Positions 1-7,422 of a DNA stretch of 11,437 nucleotides are shown piece after piece. A program made the position numbers and the translations under genes. Position 1 is the first letter of the stretch; each line of letters opens with the position of its first letter. The stretch is from Clostridia bacterium (GTDB taxonomy: Bacteria > Bacillota > Clostridia > Oscillospirales > Acutalibacteraceae), in contig CAAEIG010000106.1 of assembly GCA_900755895.1 (NCBI GenBank), positions 1 through 11,437 of the forward strand, given 5' to 3'. The notes under the pieces were generated by a model. That model saw nothing but the letters and a program-made list of their open reading frames with translations. It was not told the DNA's origin and ran no database searches.

Positions 1-644
1 ATCAGGAAGTAATCTCTCACAGTGCCTTTTGGGCAGGTGAGAACGGATACCGGTTTATTTTGAACCCCTTCGATTCCAAGCAATCTTTCTTTGAACTCCG
101 GGAAAAAGGTCTCCAGCTTTTTCCGGGGACGGTGATTGTAGAGCGCCACACTTTGTCCCCGCTTCAAGTAATCGCTCAGTTCTTCGTCCCATACATACTT
201 GACGCTTTTCGCCGAACCCTTTCCGACGCTCTTCACGCTAAGACCGTTGTCGGGATCCAGAAAAACAATCTCACAGGGTGCCAATGTCTCCAAGGCATTG
301 TTGTGCCACTGATATCGGCCAGCAACAGAAATCACTTCGTGATAATACACTGTTTTACCGGGATTCAGAAGAGCTGCTTGTTCCAGCCGAGCAATGGAGC
401 GTACATCACTTTCCGAGATTTCCCGCAACGCACCAGCCAGGGGTTCGTCACATACGAAATACTTCGGATTGATTTTGTGCTTTCCATCCTCATGGAGAAA
501 GGTGCCGGTATCTCTGTCCCGCTCGCTTTCCGGCGGGTCTGCCTTATACCAGTTGACACCCAAAGAAAAACCCTCCGAAAGAAGTGCTTTCAAAAGTCCG
601 AATTTCCCAAAATCACCAATGTCGCCCGCATATCGATCCTGCAT
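1..644 (-). CDS. Conserved protein with VFLDPDNGL motif, possibly methyltransferase-like (3' end outside window)
   Basis: This frame stays open from an ATG at 644 to the left edge of the window (214 codons, no stop), so the C-terminus is missing. The start is chosen because GAGGG lies 5 bases upstream and because MQDRYAGDIGDFGKFGLL is the kind of N-terminus I recall in a widespread uncharacterised bacterial family. Residues 127-135 read VFLDPDNGL: a hydrophobic strand ending in DPDN, placed like motif IV (DPPY/NPPY) of Rossmann-fold DNA methyltransferases but not identical to it. Residues 162-171 (RGQSVALYNH) look like a following strand and loop. No SAM-binding glycine motif is obvious. It starts 24 bases after the upstream 182-aa gene and is probably the fourth gene of the nuclease/helicase operon. 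A role in marking or modifying nucleic acid is inference. The reading frame itself is secure; the function is not. Confidence 0.8.
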   Translation of the reverse strand, partial: MQDRYAGDIGDFGKFGLLKALLSEGFSLGVNWYKADPPESERDRDTGTFLHEDGKHKINPKYFVCDEPLAGALREISESDVRSIARLEQAALLNPGKTVYYHEVISVAGRYQWHNNALETLAPCEIVFLDPDNGLSVKSVGKGSAKSVKYVWDEELSDYLKRGQSVALYNHRPRKKLETFFPEFKERLLGIEGVQNKPVSVLTCPKGTVRDYFL

Positions 645-668
645 ACATTCCCTCACTTTTTCAAACGC

Positions 669-1217
669 TCATGATAGATGTTTTTCATCCGACAGGCGGA
701 ACACCACCATCTCATCTATCGATATTTCACTCAGTTTACAGGGAATCCCGCCCCGAAGATAGGGCTGTAACTGATAAAATGCCATGCATTGCTCCAAATG
801 CTCCAGCAGCTTGGCAGAGCGGCGGCGGTATCCATACTGCTTCAGCAGGGTTCGCAGCTTGATACGCACATAACCGCAGTCCGAGAAAAATCGCAAGCGG
901 AATCGCACTTCTTTGAAGTACAAATCCAAATTCGAAAAATCACTGAGAAAGGATTCTTCACTGAGATGAGCACCGCAATCGGCGGCATCCCGCTGAATCA
1001 CAGGAAATTCCCGGTCGATACAGGGTTTCTCCCGAAGGTACAGCGACCAATACGCCACATCCAGCAGAAAGGTACGCCTGCTTTTCGCCAAATCCGGTGC
1101 AAGAAATGTCTGTTCCTCTGCCCATATTTTCTCCAAAAGCGCCGACTCCGCCCGGATGCCCAAGTCCCGGAAGCTCAGAAGCGCCGCCACGTCCAAAGCA
1201 GCATAAGGAAGCCCCAT
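669..1217 (-). CDS. Hypothetical protein, 182 aa, translationally coupled to the helicase
   Basis: I do not recognise this family. The ATG at 1217 shares one base with the helicase stop (TAATG), which strongly implies translational coupling and therefore a real gene. The protein is soluble with no signal peptide or membrane segment. It seems mostly helical, with a basic, aromatic-rich middle (residues about 94-140, including LDLYFKEVRFRLRFF and QYGYRRRSAKLLEHLEQC) that could contact nucleic acid or the partner helicase. It contains scattered cysteines but no clear zinc-binding pair and no catalytic motif that I can name. It lies between the helicase-HNH gene and the DPDN-motif gene, 24 bases before the latter, so it is probably a subunit or specificity factor of the same system. 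That role is inferred from position only. Confidence 0.8.
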   Translation of the reverse strand: MGLPYAALDVAALLSFRDLGIRAESALLEKIWAEEQTFLAPDLAKSRRTFLLDVAYWSLYLREKPCIDREFPVIQRDAADCGAHLSEESFLSDFSNLDLYFKEVRFRLRFFSDCGYVRIKLRTLLKQYGYRRRSAKLLEHLEQCMAFYQLQPYLRGGIPCKLSEISIDEMVVFRLSDEKHLS

Positions 1218-3469
1218 TACTGGTCCCCCTTGCGCCCATTACAGCTGCGGCATAGGATCTGCAGATTTTCCGGCACGCTCTTTCCGCCTTTGTTCATGGG
1301 GAGGATATGATCCACCTGGAAGGGGACCCTGCTGGCCGCTTCCATGCCGCAGCAGGCACAGCGATAGGTTCCCTGCGGCGTTTGGGCCTTGTCAAAGGCC
1401 CCATCTCTCAGTTCTTTTTCTCTCTGGGGATCCAGCTTCCCGATCTCATAGAGGGGGAGATCTTCCAACGCCTTGGTGTCATAAGTAATATGCTCGTCAT
1501 AGAGGCCGGGATGGGCCAGCTTGTTTTTCTCGATCTCCACCTGATGCATAAAGTATAGCTTTCGCCCAAAGAACAGCCGCAGCAGGTTGTCATCCCCCTG
1601 GTTCCAAAGCGATTCCACATACTCCGACGCTTTCCTCTGGCCCATATCCTCATCCCAAATGTGTTTGGCAATGGCTCCCACATCCAGACGGCTGCGGTCA
1701 ATATGGTCAAAGGTATAGAAGGCAGGGGCTGCCTCATACTGGGCATAGTACTTCAAAATACGTACCACATCACCTGCTGAATAAGGCGGGATCATCTCGC
1801 CGCAGAAATAGGTATTCCGGCACTGGCACTCCATCTGCCTCAGGACATCCTTGGGCAGATACTCCTCTGTCGCACCAAAACTGGAAAAGAGCGCGGGCAA
1901 ATTCTCCATCATCTGGCAGTAGGCCTCTGCCGTGCTGTCATAGACCATGACCTGACAGGAGAGGTCCATACCGTTTTCCTCCAGATAAGAAAAGGCATAC
2001 ATCCCCACGGGGATCCGCTGGGTAAAAGGCACCTTCTCCAAGGCAGTGGTATCGATGGAGTTATCCAGCATGGTAGCAAATTCTTCAATTTTGGAGAGGG
2101 AAATCATGCGGATCTCCCGCTGAATGCGGTCTGCCATATCATCCGAGAACTCGTTATTCCCTTCAAACAGGCTCTCGGGATTGACCCAGGCGATATGCTC
2201 ATCCCAGTCGTCCACAAAGGACACAATGTAGGCGGTATCCGTTCCTCCCGCAGCGGGTCCGCGCAGTGCGCGTCCCACCATCTGGGTCATCAGAATGGTG
2301 GAGACGGTGGGACGGGCAAGAAAGACTGTACCGGTTTTCGGCAGGTCGACACCCTCCGTCAGGATATTGACATTGATGAGAACCTGGAGTTTTCCATCCC
2401 GATAGGCTTGCAGCTTCCGCTCATTGTCCTCCCGGCTTACAGTCACGCCGGTAACCGCATCCCGGATAGAGGAAACCACATAGTCCGAGGCAATCCCCTC
2501 TTTTCGGAACAATGCATTCAGTGCGATCGCATGGTCTACATTTACCGCAAAAACAATGGTCTGGCCATATTTCTTCTGTCCTTCCCGGTAAGTATCCACA
2601 ATCAGTCGATTACGGAGCGCACTGTCGGCAATCTGCCGGGCCACATCCTCCGGAAGCGTATCCAGATGCTGAATGCTCTCCCAGGCCTCCAGCCCCAATT
2701 CCTGACCATACTGCTCCTCCGTCTGGTAGCTCTCAAACACCGGCTTGGCCAGGATTCTGCGGCTGATCAGATCCTTCAGACTGATTTGATAGGTGATGCC
2801 CACATCGTTGTGCACCACCACATTGTTCTTCATCCCGTCCGTGTAGATTTTACCCAGCAGTCCCTGCTCCTCCTCCGCTGTGCGGAAAGGCGTGGCAGTC
2901 AGACCGATGAGCTTCACATAGGGCACCCTGGACCGGACATAGTCGATCACCCGCCGATAGGTCTTTGCCGTGGAGTGGTGGGCCTCATCTACCACCAGGA
3001 AAAGTTCTTCCTCCCCGGCAAGCCACTCGTCCAGAGCGGACAGATTGCGGCCAATGCTGTCCTTGCTGACAATGAGCAGATCGTCATCCGGGCAGATGTC
3101 AACGGTTCTGCCGTGACTGCCGGAACCGGAGATGATCCGGTAGCGGAAGCCGGAGATATGGGGAATCACCTCGGTATATGCGTACTTCTGAAAGGCCTCC
3201 GCCGCCTGGTCCAGCAGCATTTGCCGGTGGGCCATCCACAGAATTTTTTTATGCCGGTCAACGGCGTTGTGCAGCAGCCACAGCGCTGCGGTATAGGTCT
3301 TTCCTCCTCCGGTGGGCAGCACCACCAATGTGCTGAACGCCGCATTGGTATTGATTTGATCCATACACTCCATGGCCTTTTTCTGGTGCTCATAGGGTAC
3401 GCGGTCATTGACGCCGCTGCGGGGCGCGATCCGCCCACTGGATGTGAACTCTTTTCTCTCTACCATCAT
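1217..3469 (-). CDS. SF2 DEAH-box helicase fused to C-terminal HNH nuclease
   Basis: This 750-aa protein joins an ATP-driven DNA translocase/helicase to a nuclease. Visible helicase motifs are Walker A PTGGGKT (52-58), DEAH (161-164), TATP (191-194), TEGVDLP (371-377) and QMVGRALRG (396-404), in the order found in the type III restriction Res-subunit/UvrB-like branch of SF2. Residues about 450-690 are a linker of unknown fold. The C-terminus (704-750) is a zinc-supported HNH domain: CACC at 704-707, VDHILP at 719-724, N735 and CRSCN at 740-744. The start has AAGGAAG 4 bases upstream of ATGATG; either ATG (3469 or 3466) could be used. It follows the PD-(D/E)XK-like gene by 83 bases and overlaps the next gene by one base. 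The architecture suggests tracking along invading DNA and cutting it, as in restriction-like defence. The domains are seen directly; the defence role is inference. Confidence 0.93.
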   Translation of the reverse strand: MMVERKEFTSSGRIAPRSGVNDRVPYEHQKKAMECMDQINTNAAFSTLVVLPTGGGKTYTAALWLLHNAVDRHKKILWMAHRQMLLDQAAEAFQKYAYTEVIPHISGFRYRIISGSGSHGRTVDICPDDDLLIVSKDSIGRNLSALDEWLAGEEELFLVVDEAHHSTAKTYRRVIDYVRSRVPYVKLIGLTATPFRTAEEEQGLLGKIYTDGMKNNVVVHNDVGITYQISLKDLISRRILAKPVFESYQTEEQYGQELGLEAWESIQHLDTLPEDVARQIADSALRNRLIVDTYREGQKKYGQTIVFAVNVDHAIALNALFRKEGIASDYVVSSIRDAVTGVTVSREDNERKLQAYRDGKLQVLINVNILTEGVDLPKTGTVFLARPTVSTILMTQMVGRALRGPAAGGTDTAYIVSFVDDWDEHIAWVNPESLFEGNNEFSDDMADRIQREIRMISLSKIEEFATMLDNSIDTTALEKVPFTQRIPVGMYAFSYLEENGMDLSCQVMVYDSTAEAYCQMMENLPALFSSFGATEEYLPKDVLRQMECQCRNTYFCGEMIPPYSAGDVVRILKYYAQYEAAPAFYTFDHIDRSRLDVGAIAKHIWDEDMGQRKASEYVESLWNQGDDNLLRLFFGRKLYFMHQVEIEKNKLAHPGLYDEHITYDTKALEDLPLYEIGKLDPQREKELRDGAFDKAQTPQGTYRCACCGMEAASRVPFQVDHILPMNKGGKSVPENLQILCRSCNGRKGDQ

Positions 3470-3552
3470 AAAGCTTCCTTTTCTCTATTTTGTTCAAAAA
3501 GACCGGCCCGCCAACTGGTAGCAGATCTGAATGGTGGAGCTTTTCCTCTGAA

Positions 3553-4032
3553 TCAGTCTCTCCGGACACTATGATCCCGTGCCGCAAAATACCCTTCCAA
3601 TCGATATGGCTCCAACAGCGGCAGGTTCTTTTTTGAGAGGTTCAGGCCCCACTCCGGCTTGCTGTGCTGCCCCGGTTTATCATAGTTCCGGTCAACAAAC
3701 AGCCCATTGGGGGCTTTCCAGACCTGAGCGGGGATCACATAACACGCCGGCAGAGCACCGTCCTCAAACAGCAGCAAGCACACCAGCCGCCGAGGCGAGA
3801 GCACCATCTTGTCCTTTCGGATATAGACGTAGTCCAAATTCCGTACGGCTTTTACCTGAATCTCATAGTACCGATCATCCACCGGGTTCCTGGCCACAAA
3901 GTCAACGCCATGATCATCTACCTCGGAGGTATAGACATCATATCCATAGGATGCAAACTCCATTTTTGCATAGTACTCAGCGTATCGGCCCAATTGCAAA
4001 TGTGAAAGTCTGGACCAGATGGTATTTGGCAT
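3553..4032 (-). CDS. Small PD-(D/E)XK-like nuclease (DUF4365-like)
   Basis: This 159-aa protein appears to be a single-domain nuclease of the PD-(D/E)XK fold. It shows an N-terminal helix with LGRYAEYYA (E19), then GVDFVA with D44, then YYEIQVKA with E57, Q59 and K61. That D...ExQxK spacing is typical of DUF4365-type and Mrr/resolvase-like members. The ATG at 4032 has an AAGGGGGG ribosome binding site about 10 bases upstream and a promoter at 4087-4115, so this is the first gene of the leftward cassette. The helicase-HNH gene starts 83 bases after its stop. Two different nuclease folds in adjacent genes with a helicase point to a multi-subunit system that recognises and degrades DNA. The family call rests on motif reading only. 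Some members of this fold bind without cutting, so catalytic activity is unproven. Confidence 0.83.
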   Translation of the reverse strand: MPNTIWSRLSHLQLGRYAEYYAKMEFASYGYDVYTSEVDDHGVDFVARNPVDDRYYEIQVKAVRNLDYVYIRKDKMVLSPRRLVCLLLFEDGALPACYVIPAQVWKAPNGLFVDRNYDKPGQHSKPEWGLNLSKKNLPLLEPYRLEGYFAARDHSVRRD

Positions 4033-4086
4033 TTTCTCTATCCCCCCTTAACAGGGAATTTCGTCAAATTTTTTGCTATGATACTC

Positions 4087-4115
4087 AGTATACCGTCCCT
4101 TTCTATATTCGGCAA
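4087..4115 (-). promoter_or_regulatory. Sigma-A-type promoter for the nuclease/helicase cassette
   Basis: On the minus strand a -35 box TTGCCG (4115-4110, 4 of 6 to consensus) is followed by a 17-base spacer and a -10 box TATACT (4092-4087, 5 of 6). Transcription would begin near 4080, giving a leader of roughly 48 bases before the ATG at 4032. This is the best promoter match I see in the window. It lies between the recombinase terminator and the first cassette gene, so the cassette can be transcribed independently of the integration module. Confidence 0.65.
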
Positions 4116-4177
4116 GTAGCAGCCTTTTCATTCAGAGAAAATATACAACCAGCCATGGAATTGAACCATCAGAAATT

Positions 4178-4212
4178 GGGAGGGCTGCGCTTATCACAGA
4201 CCCAGCCCTCCC
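4178..4212 (-). terminator. Hairpin terminator candidate after the recombinase operon
   Basis: GGGAGGGCTG (4178-4187) and CAGCCCTCCC (4203-4212) form a perfect 10-bp stem with a 15-base loop, 14 bases downstream of the stop of the 526-aa recombinase. On the minus strand the stem is followed by AATTTCT, a poor U-tract, so termination may be partial. Being next to the integrase 3' end, the repeat could also belong to the recombination site. Confidence 0.5.
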
Positions 4213-4226
4213 GATGTTCTTTCATA

Positions 4227-5807
4227 TCAGACCCGCCTTTGAAACTCCGCCCGGATCTCGTCATAGTACCGATGCACCGTGGAGCGGTCCACCTGCAATT
4301 CTCTGGCGATCATAGACTTGCTGGATACGCCGGGGTGCTCACGCAGGTAGGCGGCGATGGCCTTCTTTTTGGGACTTACTCCGTCGGGATATTCCCTACT
4401 TGCTCCGGAGCGGAGGGCGGCGATCTCCGCCTTCATCTCCAGAATCAGCACCTTCAGCTTCTCCTCGCACTCCTCACGGGTCTTTGCGTAGACATTCCGG
4501 GAGTGCTTCTTGCCGTCCGGCCACACTGGGGAATAGCGGCCCTCCCAGAGATGTTCCCGCAGTTGGCTGACGCACCCGGTTCCTGGCCTTCGGCGAGGTG
4601 GTTCTACCGGCACAAAGTCCTGTTTTAGGAGTTCGTCTGTCTGTTCCAGTTTCGGCTCCACTTCTGCCTTGGCGATACCCTGGTCGATGCTCAGCGCCGC
4701 TTTCCTCCGCATCTCATCAGTGATATGGGTATAGGTGTTCAGCGTGGTCGCTGAGGAAACATGGCCAATGATGGTGGAGAGGGTCTTTACATCCATCCCG
4801 TTTTCCAGGGACAGGGTGGCAAATGTGTGGCGTAAATCATGAAATCTTACCCGTTTACACTCTGCCCGCTCCAAGATTACTTGCAAGCGCTTTCGGACAT
4901 AGCCGGGGTCGATTGGCTGCTCGGGCTTAGTGCGGGACGGGAACATCAGGTCAGAGAAGACGCCTTTTTTGTACTCTACCAGCAGCTCCACCATGGCAGG
5001 TGGCAGGATGATAGTGCGGTTGGCTGCTTTGGTTTTGGGCTCGCTGATGATGAGTTTGCCGCCCACCGGATAGACCTGCTTGTCAATGCGAAGTTTCCCG
5101 GTGGCGAAGTCCAGGTCGTCCCATCGGAGGGCCAGCAGCTCGCCCCGGCGCATTCCGGTGGTCAGCTCCAGCAGGAAGAGCTCGTACATTCCCTCTGCCT
5201 TGGCCTGAATGAGAAAGCGCTGGATCTCCTCTTGAGTCAGAATCTTCATCTCCTTACCCTTCATCGGCGGAAGCTTACAGCCCACCGCCGGATTGTAGTG
5301 GATCAGTTTCTCCTCCACTGCCTTGTCCAGCGCCATCTGGCAGACGGCGTGGCAGCTGCGCACTGAGCGGTCTGCCATACCAGGGCCTCTGCGCTCTACA
5401 TTGGCTTTTCGTCCACTCTCCTTCATGCGCCGGAAGAACTGCTGTAGCTCCGCCTGGGTCAGCTGATTCAGCGGGATCTCGCCCACGCCCGGGATAAGGT
5501 GATGGTAAATCCAGCTTTCGTAATTGAGCTGGGTACTTGGCCGGAGCCTGGGTTTGGAATAATTCTGGTACCAGTAGTCCAGCCAGTCCCGAACAAGCAT
5601 ATCGGACCGCACCTGGACGGGGCCAACCACCTGGCAGGTACTTTTCAGGGCCTCCAGCTTTGCGATACATTCTTTCTTTGTTTTGGCCAGCACATTTTTT
5701 GTCTTAGGGTTGCCCGCCTCGTCATAGCCCACCACTACTCGCCCCTCCCAGCGGCCGTCCTTCCGCAGGCGGACGGTGCCTTCCCCCTTCTTTCTCTTGC
5801 CTGCCAT
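4227..5807 (-). CDS. Tyrosine recombinase/integrase with duplicated arm-binding motif and C-terminal HTH
   Basis: This 526-aa site-specific recombinase would cut and rejoin element ends. Residues about 10-52 form an AP2-like arm-DNA-binding domain (GRWEGRVVVG), 68-175 a core-binding SAM-like domain and 185-375 the catalytic domain. The catalytic set is visible: R220 (TTGMRRGE), K258, H323 and R326 (HDLRHTFAT), H349 (IGH) and Y359 (LNTYTH). Family members usually end soon after the tyrosine, near 380-400 residues. Here about 150 more follow. Residues about 412-455 repeat the arm-domain pattern (WEGR, then NVYAKTREECEEKL), and 479-522 read as a helix-turn-helix (SSKSMIARELQVDRSTVHRYY). The ATG at 5807 has AGGTGA just upstream and starts 4 bases after the stop of the 385-aa recombinase, so the two are co-translated. 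It is the last gene of the operon. Confidence 0.95.
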   Translation of the reverse strand: MAGKRKKGEGTVRLRKDGRWEGRVVVGYDEAGNPKTKNVLAKTKKECIAKLEALKSTCQVVGPVQVRSDMLVRDWLDYWYQNYSKPRLRPSTQLNYESWIYHHLIPGVGEIPLNQLTQAELQQFFRRMKESGRKANVERRGPGMADRSVRSCHAVCQMALDKAVEEKLIHYNPAVGCKLPPMKGKEMKILTQEEIQRFLIQAKAEGMYELFLLELTTGMRRGELLALRWDDLDFATGKLRIDKQVYPVGGKLIISEPKTKAANRTIILPPAMVELLVEYKKGVFSDLMFPSRTKPEQPIDPGYVRKRLQVILERAECKRVRFHDLRHTFATLSLENGMDVKTLSTIIGHVSSATTLNTYTHITDEMRRKAALSIDQGIAKAEVEPKLEQTDELLKQDFVPVEPPRRRPGTGCVSQLREHLWEGRYSPVWPDGKKHSRNVYAKTREECEEKLKVLILEMKAEIAALRSGASREYPDGVSPKKKAIAAYLREHPGVSSKSMIARELQVDRSTVHRYYDEIRAEFQRRV

Positions 5808-5811
5808 ACGA

Positions 5812-6969
5812 TCACCTCACCATAATGTGTTCCATGAAACCGCCCACAATTTCGCTGGCCCGTTTCTGCATATCGCCCGTCACATGGGTATAAGTATCCA
5901 GGGTAAACGACGCCTGCGTATGGCCCAGGATTCCCGACAGGGTCTTGGCATCCACTCCGCTGGCCAGGGCGTGGGTGGCGAAGGTGTGCCGGAGATCATG
6001 AAAGCGGATGCTGGGCAGCCCCGCCCTTTTCAGCAGCGTTTTCAAGTGATTGTAGGCGGTGCCGGGACTGGCGGGCTGCTCCGGCCGGAGCGGATTTGGG
6101 AAGATCCACTGGGAGTAGGAGTGCTTCTTCCGCTGGGCCAGAAGCCCCGCCGTGCTGGGCGGCAGGGTGATGGTCCGTTTTCCTGTGCCTGTCTTGGTCT
6201 CACCGGCAACCAACCTGCCACCTTTCTGGACATGGAGCGTCCTGCGGACGGAGAGGGTGCCATGTGCCTCGTCGAAGTCACTCCACATAAGGCCGCAGAT
6301 CTCACCCTGCCGCAAGCCGGTGGTCAGTTCAGTATAGAAGAAGTCGTGCCAGACACTGTCCGCCCGGATCACCTCCAGGAATCGCTCCAGCTGAGCGTCA
6401 TTAAGAATCTGTTTCGGGGCCGTTTTCTTCTTGGGCAGGGTGATGCCCTCGGTTGGATTTCGGGCGATGAGGTTTTCCCGCACCGCCGCGTCCATGGCCT
6501 GGTGGAATACCCCGTGGATGCGGCGGATGGTCGCGCCGGACAACTGGTATCCATACTCCGGGTGTAGTTCTTTCCGCCCGTTTTTCTGGAGTTCCCGGTA
6601 CAGCTTCTGGACGTCCTCACGGGTGACCTTTCCCACCGGCTTATCTCCCAGGTAGGGCTTGATGTTGCGCTCGACATATCCTCGGTAGCCCTCCAGTGTA
6701 GATGGACGCACCGAGGGGGCGGCGTACTCCTCCAGCCAGCGGTCCAGCCACCGGCCCAGGGGCATTTTGCTGTTCTCGCTCAGGTCCACATCCCGGTACT
6801 CCTCGATGTTCTGATGGAGCTTTTTCAACAGCTCCTTCTGCGTTTTAGCGGATAGATAGTGGAAGATGGGCTCACCGCTTCCCTTGTGCCCTACTACGAT
6901 GCGGCCCTCCCAGCGTCCATTTTCCCGCTTGCGGACCATGCCGTCCCCAGATGGTCTGCGTTTTCCCAT
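5812..6969 (-). CDS. Tyrosine recombinase/integrase, 385 aa
   Basis: This is a full-length integrase of the usual size for conjugative and mobilizable elements of Firmicutes. Residues about 9-52 are an AP2-like arm-DNA-binding domain (GRWEGRIVVG), 68-170 the SAM-like core-binding domain and 185-380 the catalytic domain. The catalytic residues are R220 (TTGLRQGE), K259 (ETKT), H324 and R327 (HDLRHTFAT), H350 (LGH) and Y360 (LDTYTH). It is clearly paralogous to the 526-aa recombinase that follows 4 bases later, but it lacks the C-terminal extension. Its ATG at 6969 sits 4 bases after the stop of the 103-aa gene with GGAGGGGTGA upstream. Both recombinases look intact, so the two may divide the labour (for example strand specificity) rather than one being a relic; that division is inference. 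Confidence 0.95.
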   Translation of the reverse strand: MGKRRPSGDGMVRKRENGRWEGRIVVGHKGSGEPIFHYLSAKTQKELLKKLHQNIEEYRDVDLSENSKMPLGRWLDRWLEEYAAPSVRPSTLEGYRGYVERNIKPYLGDKPVGKVTREDVQKLYRELQKNGRKELHPEYGYQLSGATIRRIHGVFHQAMDAAVRENLIARNPTEGITLPKKKTAPKQILNDAQLERFLEVIRADSVWHDFFYTELTTGLRQGEICGLMWSDFDEAHGTLSVRRTLHVQKGGRLVAGETKTGTGKRTITLPPSTAGLLAQRKKHSYSQWIFPNPLRPEQPASPGTAYNHLKTLLKRAGLPSIRFHDLRHTFATHALASGVDAKTLSGILGHTQASFTLDTYTHVTGDMQKRASEIVGGFMEHIMVR

Positions 6970-6973
6970 ATGC

Positions 6974-7285
6974 TCACCCCTCCTTCCCTGCTTCTATGGA
7001 GCGGCGGACACGCTCTGTCTCCTCCTCATCGAAGGAGTACAGGCCATCCGCCTCCAATTCCTTGCTCAGTCCCCAGGCCAGTTTGAACCCAGCAGTGAAA
7101 CTGGCCAGGGAGATTTCCTCACGCAGCAGATTCTGAGTATCCACCAAGTGCATGAGCCTGCGCCGCTGCAGCTTATCCAAGAAGTCTCGGACCTCCTGGC
7201 GGGTGTTCTCAATGTCCTCTTCTAACTCACTGAAATCCGTCTCCCGGTAGAACCTCTGGTGCAGAGCTCTCATGTAATCGTTCAT
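6974..7285 (-). CDS. Small helical protein, DUF6809-like, first gene of recombinase operon
   Basis: This 103-aa acidic protein appears to be entirely helical, with a coiled-coil-prone first half (residues about 17-58) and the segment ASFTAGFKLAWGLSKEL (61-77). That segment resembles the conserved SF-GF-LG-L end of small DUF6809-type proteins common in Firmicute mobile elements. The resemblance is from memory of the pattern and is tentative. The start is secure: AGGAGG lies 8 bases before the ATG at 7285. The stop is 4 bases before the 385-aa recombinase, so it is made together with both recombinases. A recombination directionality factor or recombinase partner would fit the position, but it lacks the basic winged-helix look of typical excisionases. 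The function is unknown. Confidence 0.8.
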   Translation of the reverse strand: MNDYMRALHQRFYRETDFSELEEDIENTRQEVRDFLDKLQRRRLMHLVDTQNLLREEISLASFTAGFKLAWGLSKELEADGLYSFDEEETERVRRSIEAGKEG

Positions 7286-7309
7286 GTGTACCGCCTCCTA
7301 TCAGCGACA

Positions 7310-7323
7310 CAACATACCACAAG
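7310..7323 (-). promoter_or_regulatory. Possible extended -10 promoter of the recombinase operon
   Basis: On the minus strand CTTGTGGTATGTTG contains TGG followed by TATGTT (7316-7311), an extended -10 pattern. No good -35 is present 17 bases upstream (TGGCTA). It would start transcription near 7304, just before the AGGAGG of the 103-aa gene. The element is similar (11 of 14) to the inverted CCTGTGGTAAGATG at 7439-7452 in front of the divergent phosphatase gene, so both promoters may be read or regulated alike. Confidence 0.35.
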
Positions 7324-7354
7324 GTTTGGTCAATAGCCATCCCAATCCCAGCGA

Positions 7355-7375
7355 GTTATCAATTTGTTATCAATT
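7355..7375. repeat. Tandem 10-bp direct repeat GTTATCAATT with 11-base period
   Basis: GTTATCAATT occurs at 7355-7364 and again at 7366-7375, one helical turn apart, in the gap between the divergent recombinase operon and the phosphatase gene. Two same-face copies are what an operator or a recombinase arm-type site would look like. Which protein binds is not visible from sequence. Confidence 0.6.
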
Positions 7376-7422
7376 GCCCGGCGCTTATTTTTGTTTATGC
7401 GGCGCAAGTCCTGCGCGCCGTC

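Noticed and set aside
60..674. 204-aa plus-strand open frame
   Set aside because: It is antisense to the DPDN-motif gene, has no ribosome binding site and no recognisable protein features; the minus-strand frame has a good start and conserved-looking motifs.
2195..3574. 459-aa plus-strand open frame
   Set aside because: Fully antisense to the helicase-HNH gene, whose motifs are unmistakable; the length is explained by low stop frequency opposite a GC-rich gene.
3579..4628. 349-aa plus-strand open frame
   Set aside because: It crosses two unrelated minus-strand genes, their promoter and a terminator, and its composition is shadow-like.
7400..7420. CGGCGC/GCGCCG hairpin as a terminator
   Set aside because: Only 6 bp with no U-tract on either strand and placed just upstream of a promoter, so an operator is at least as likely; kept only as a remark on the promoter.
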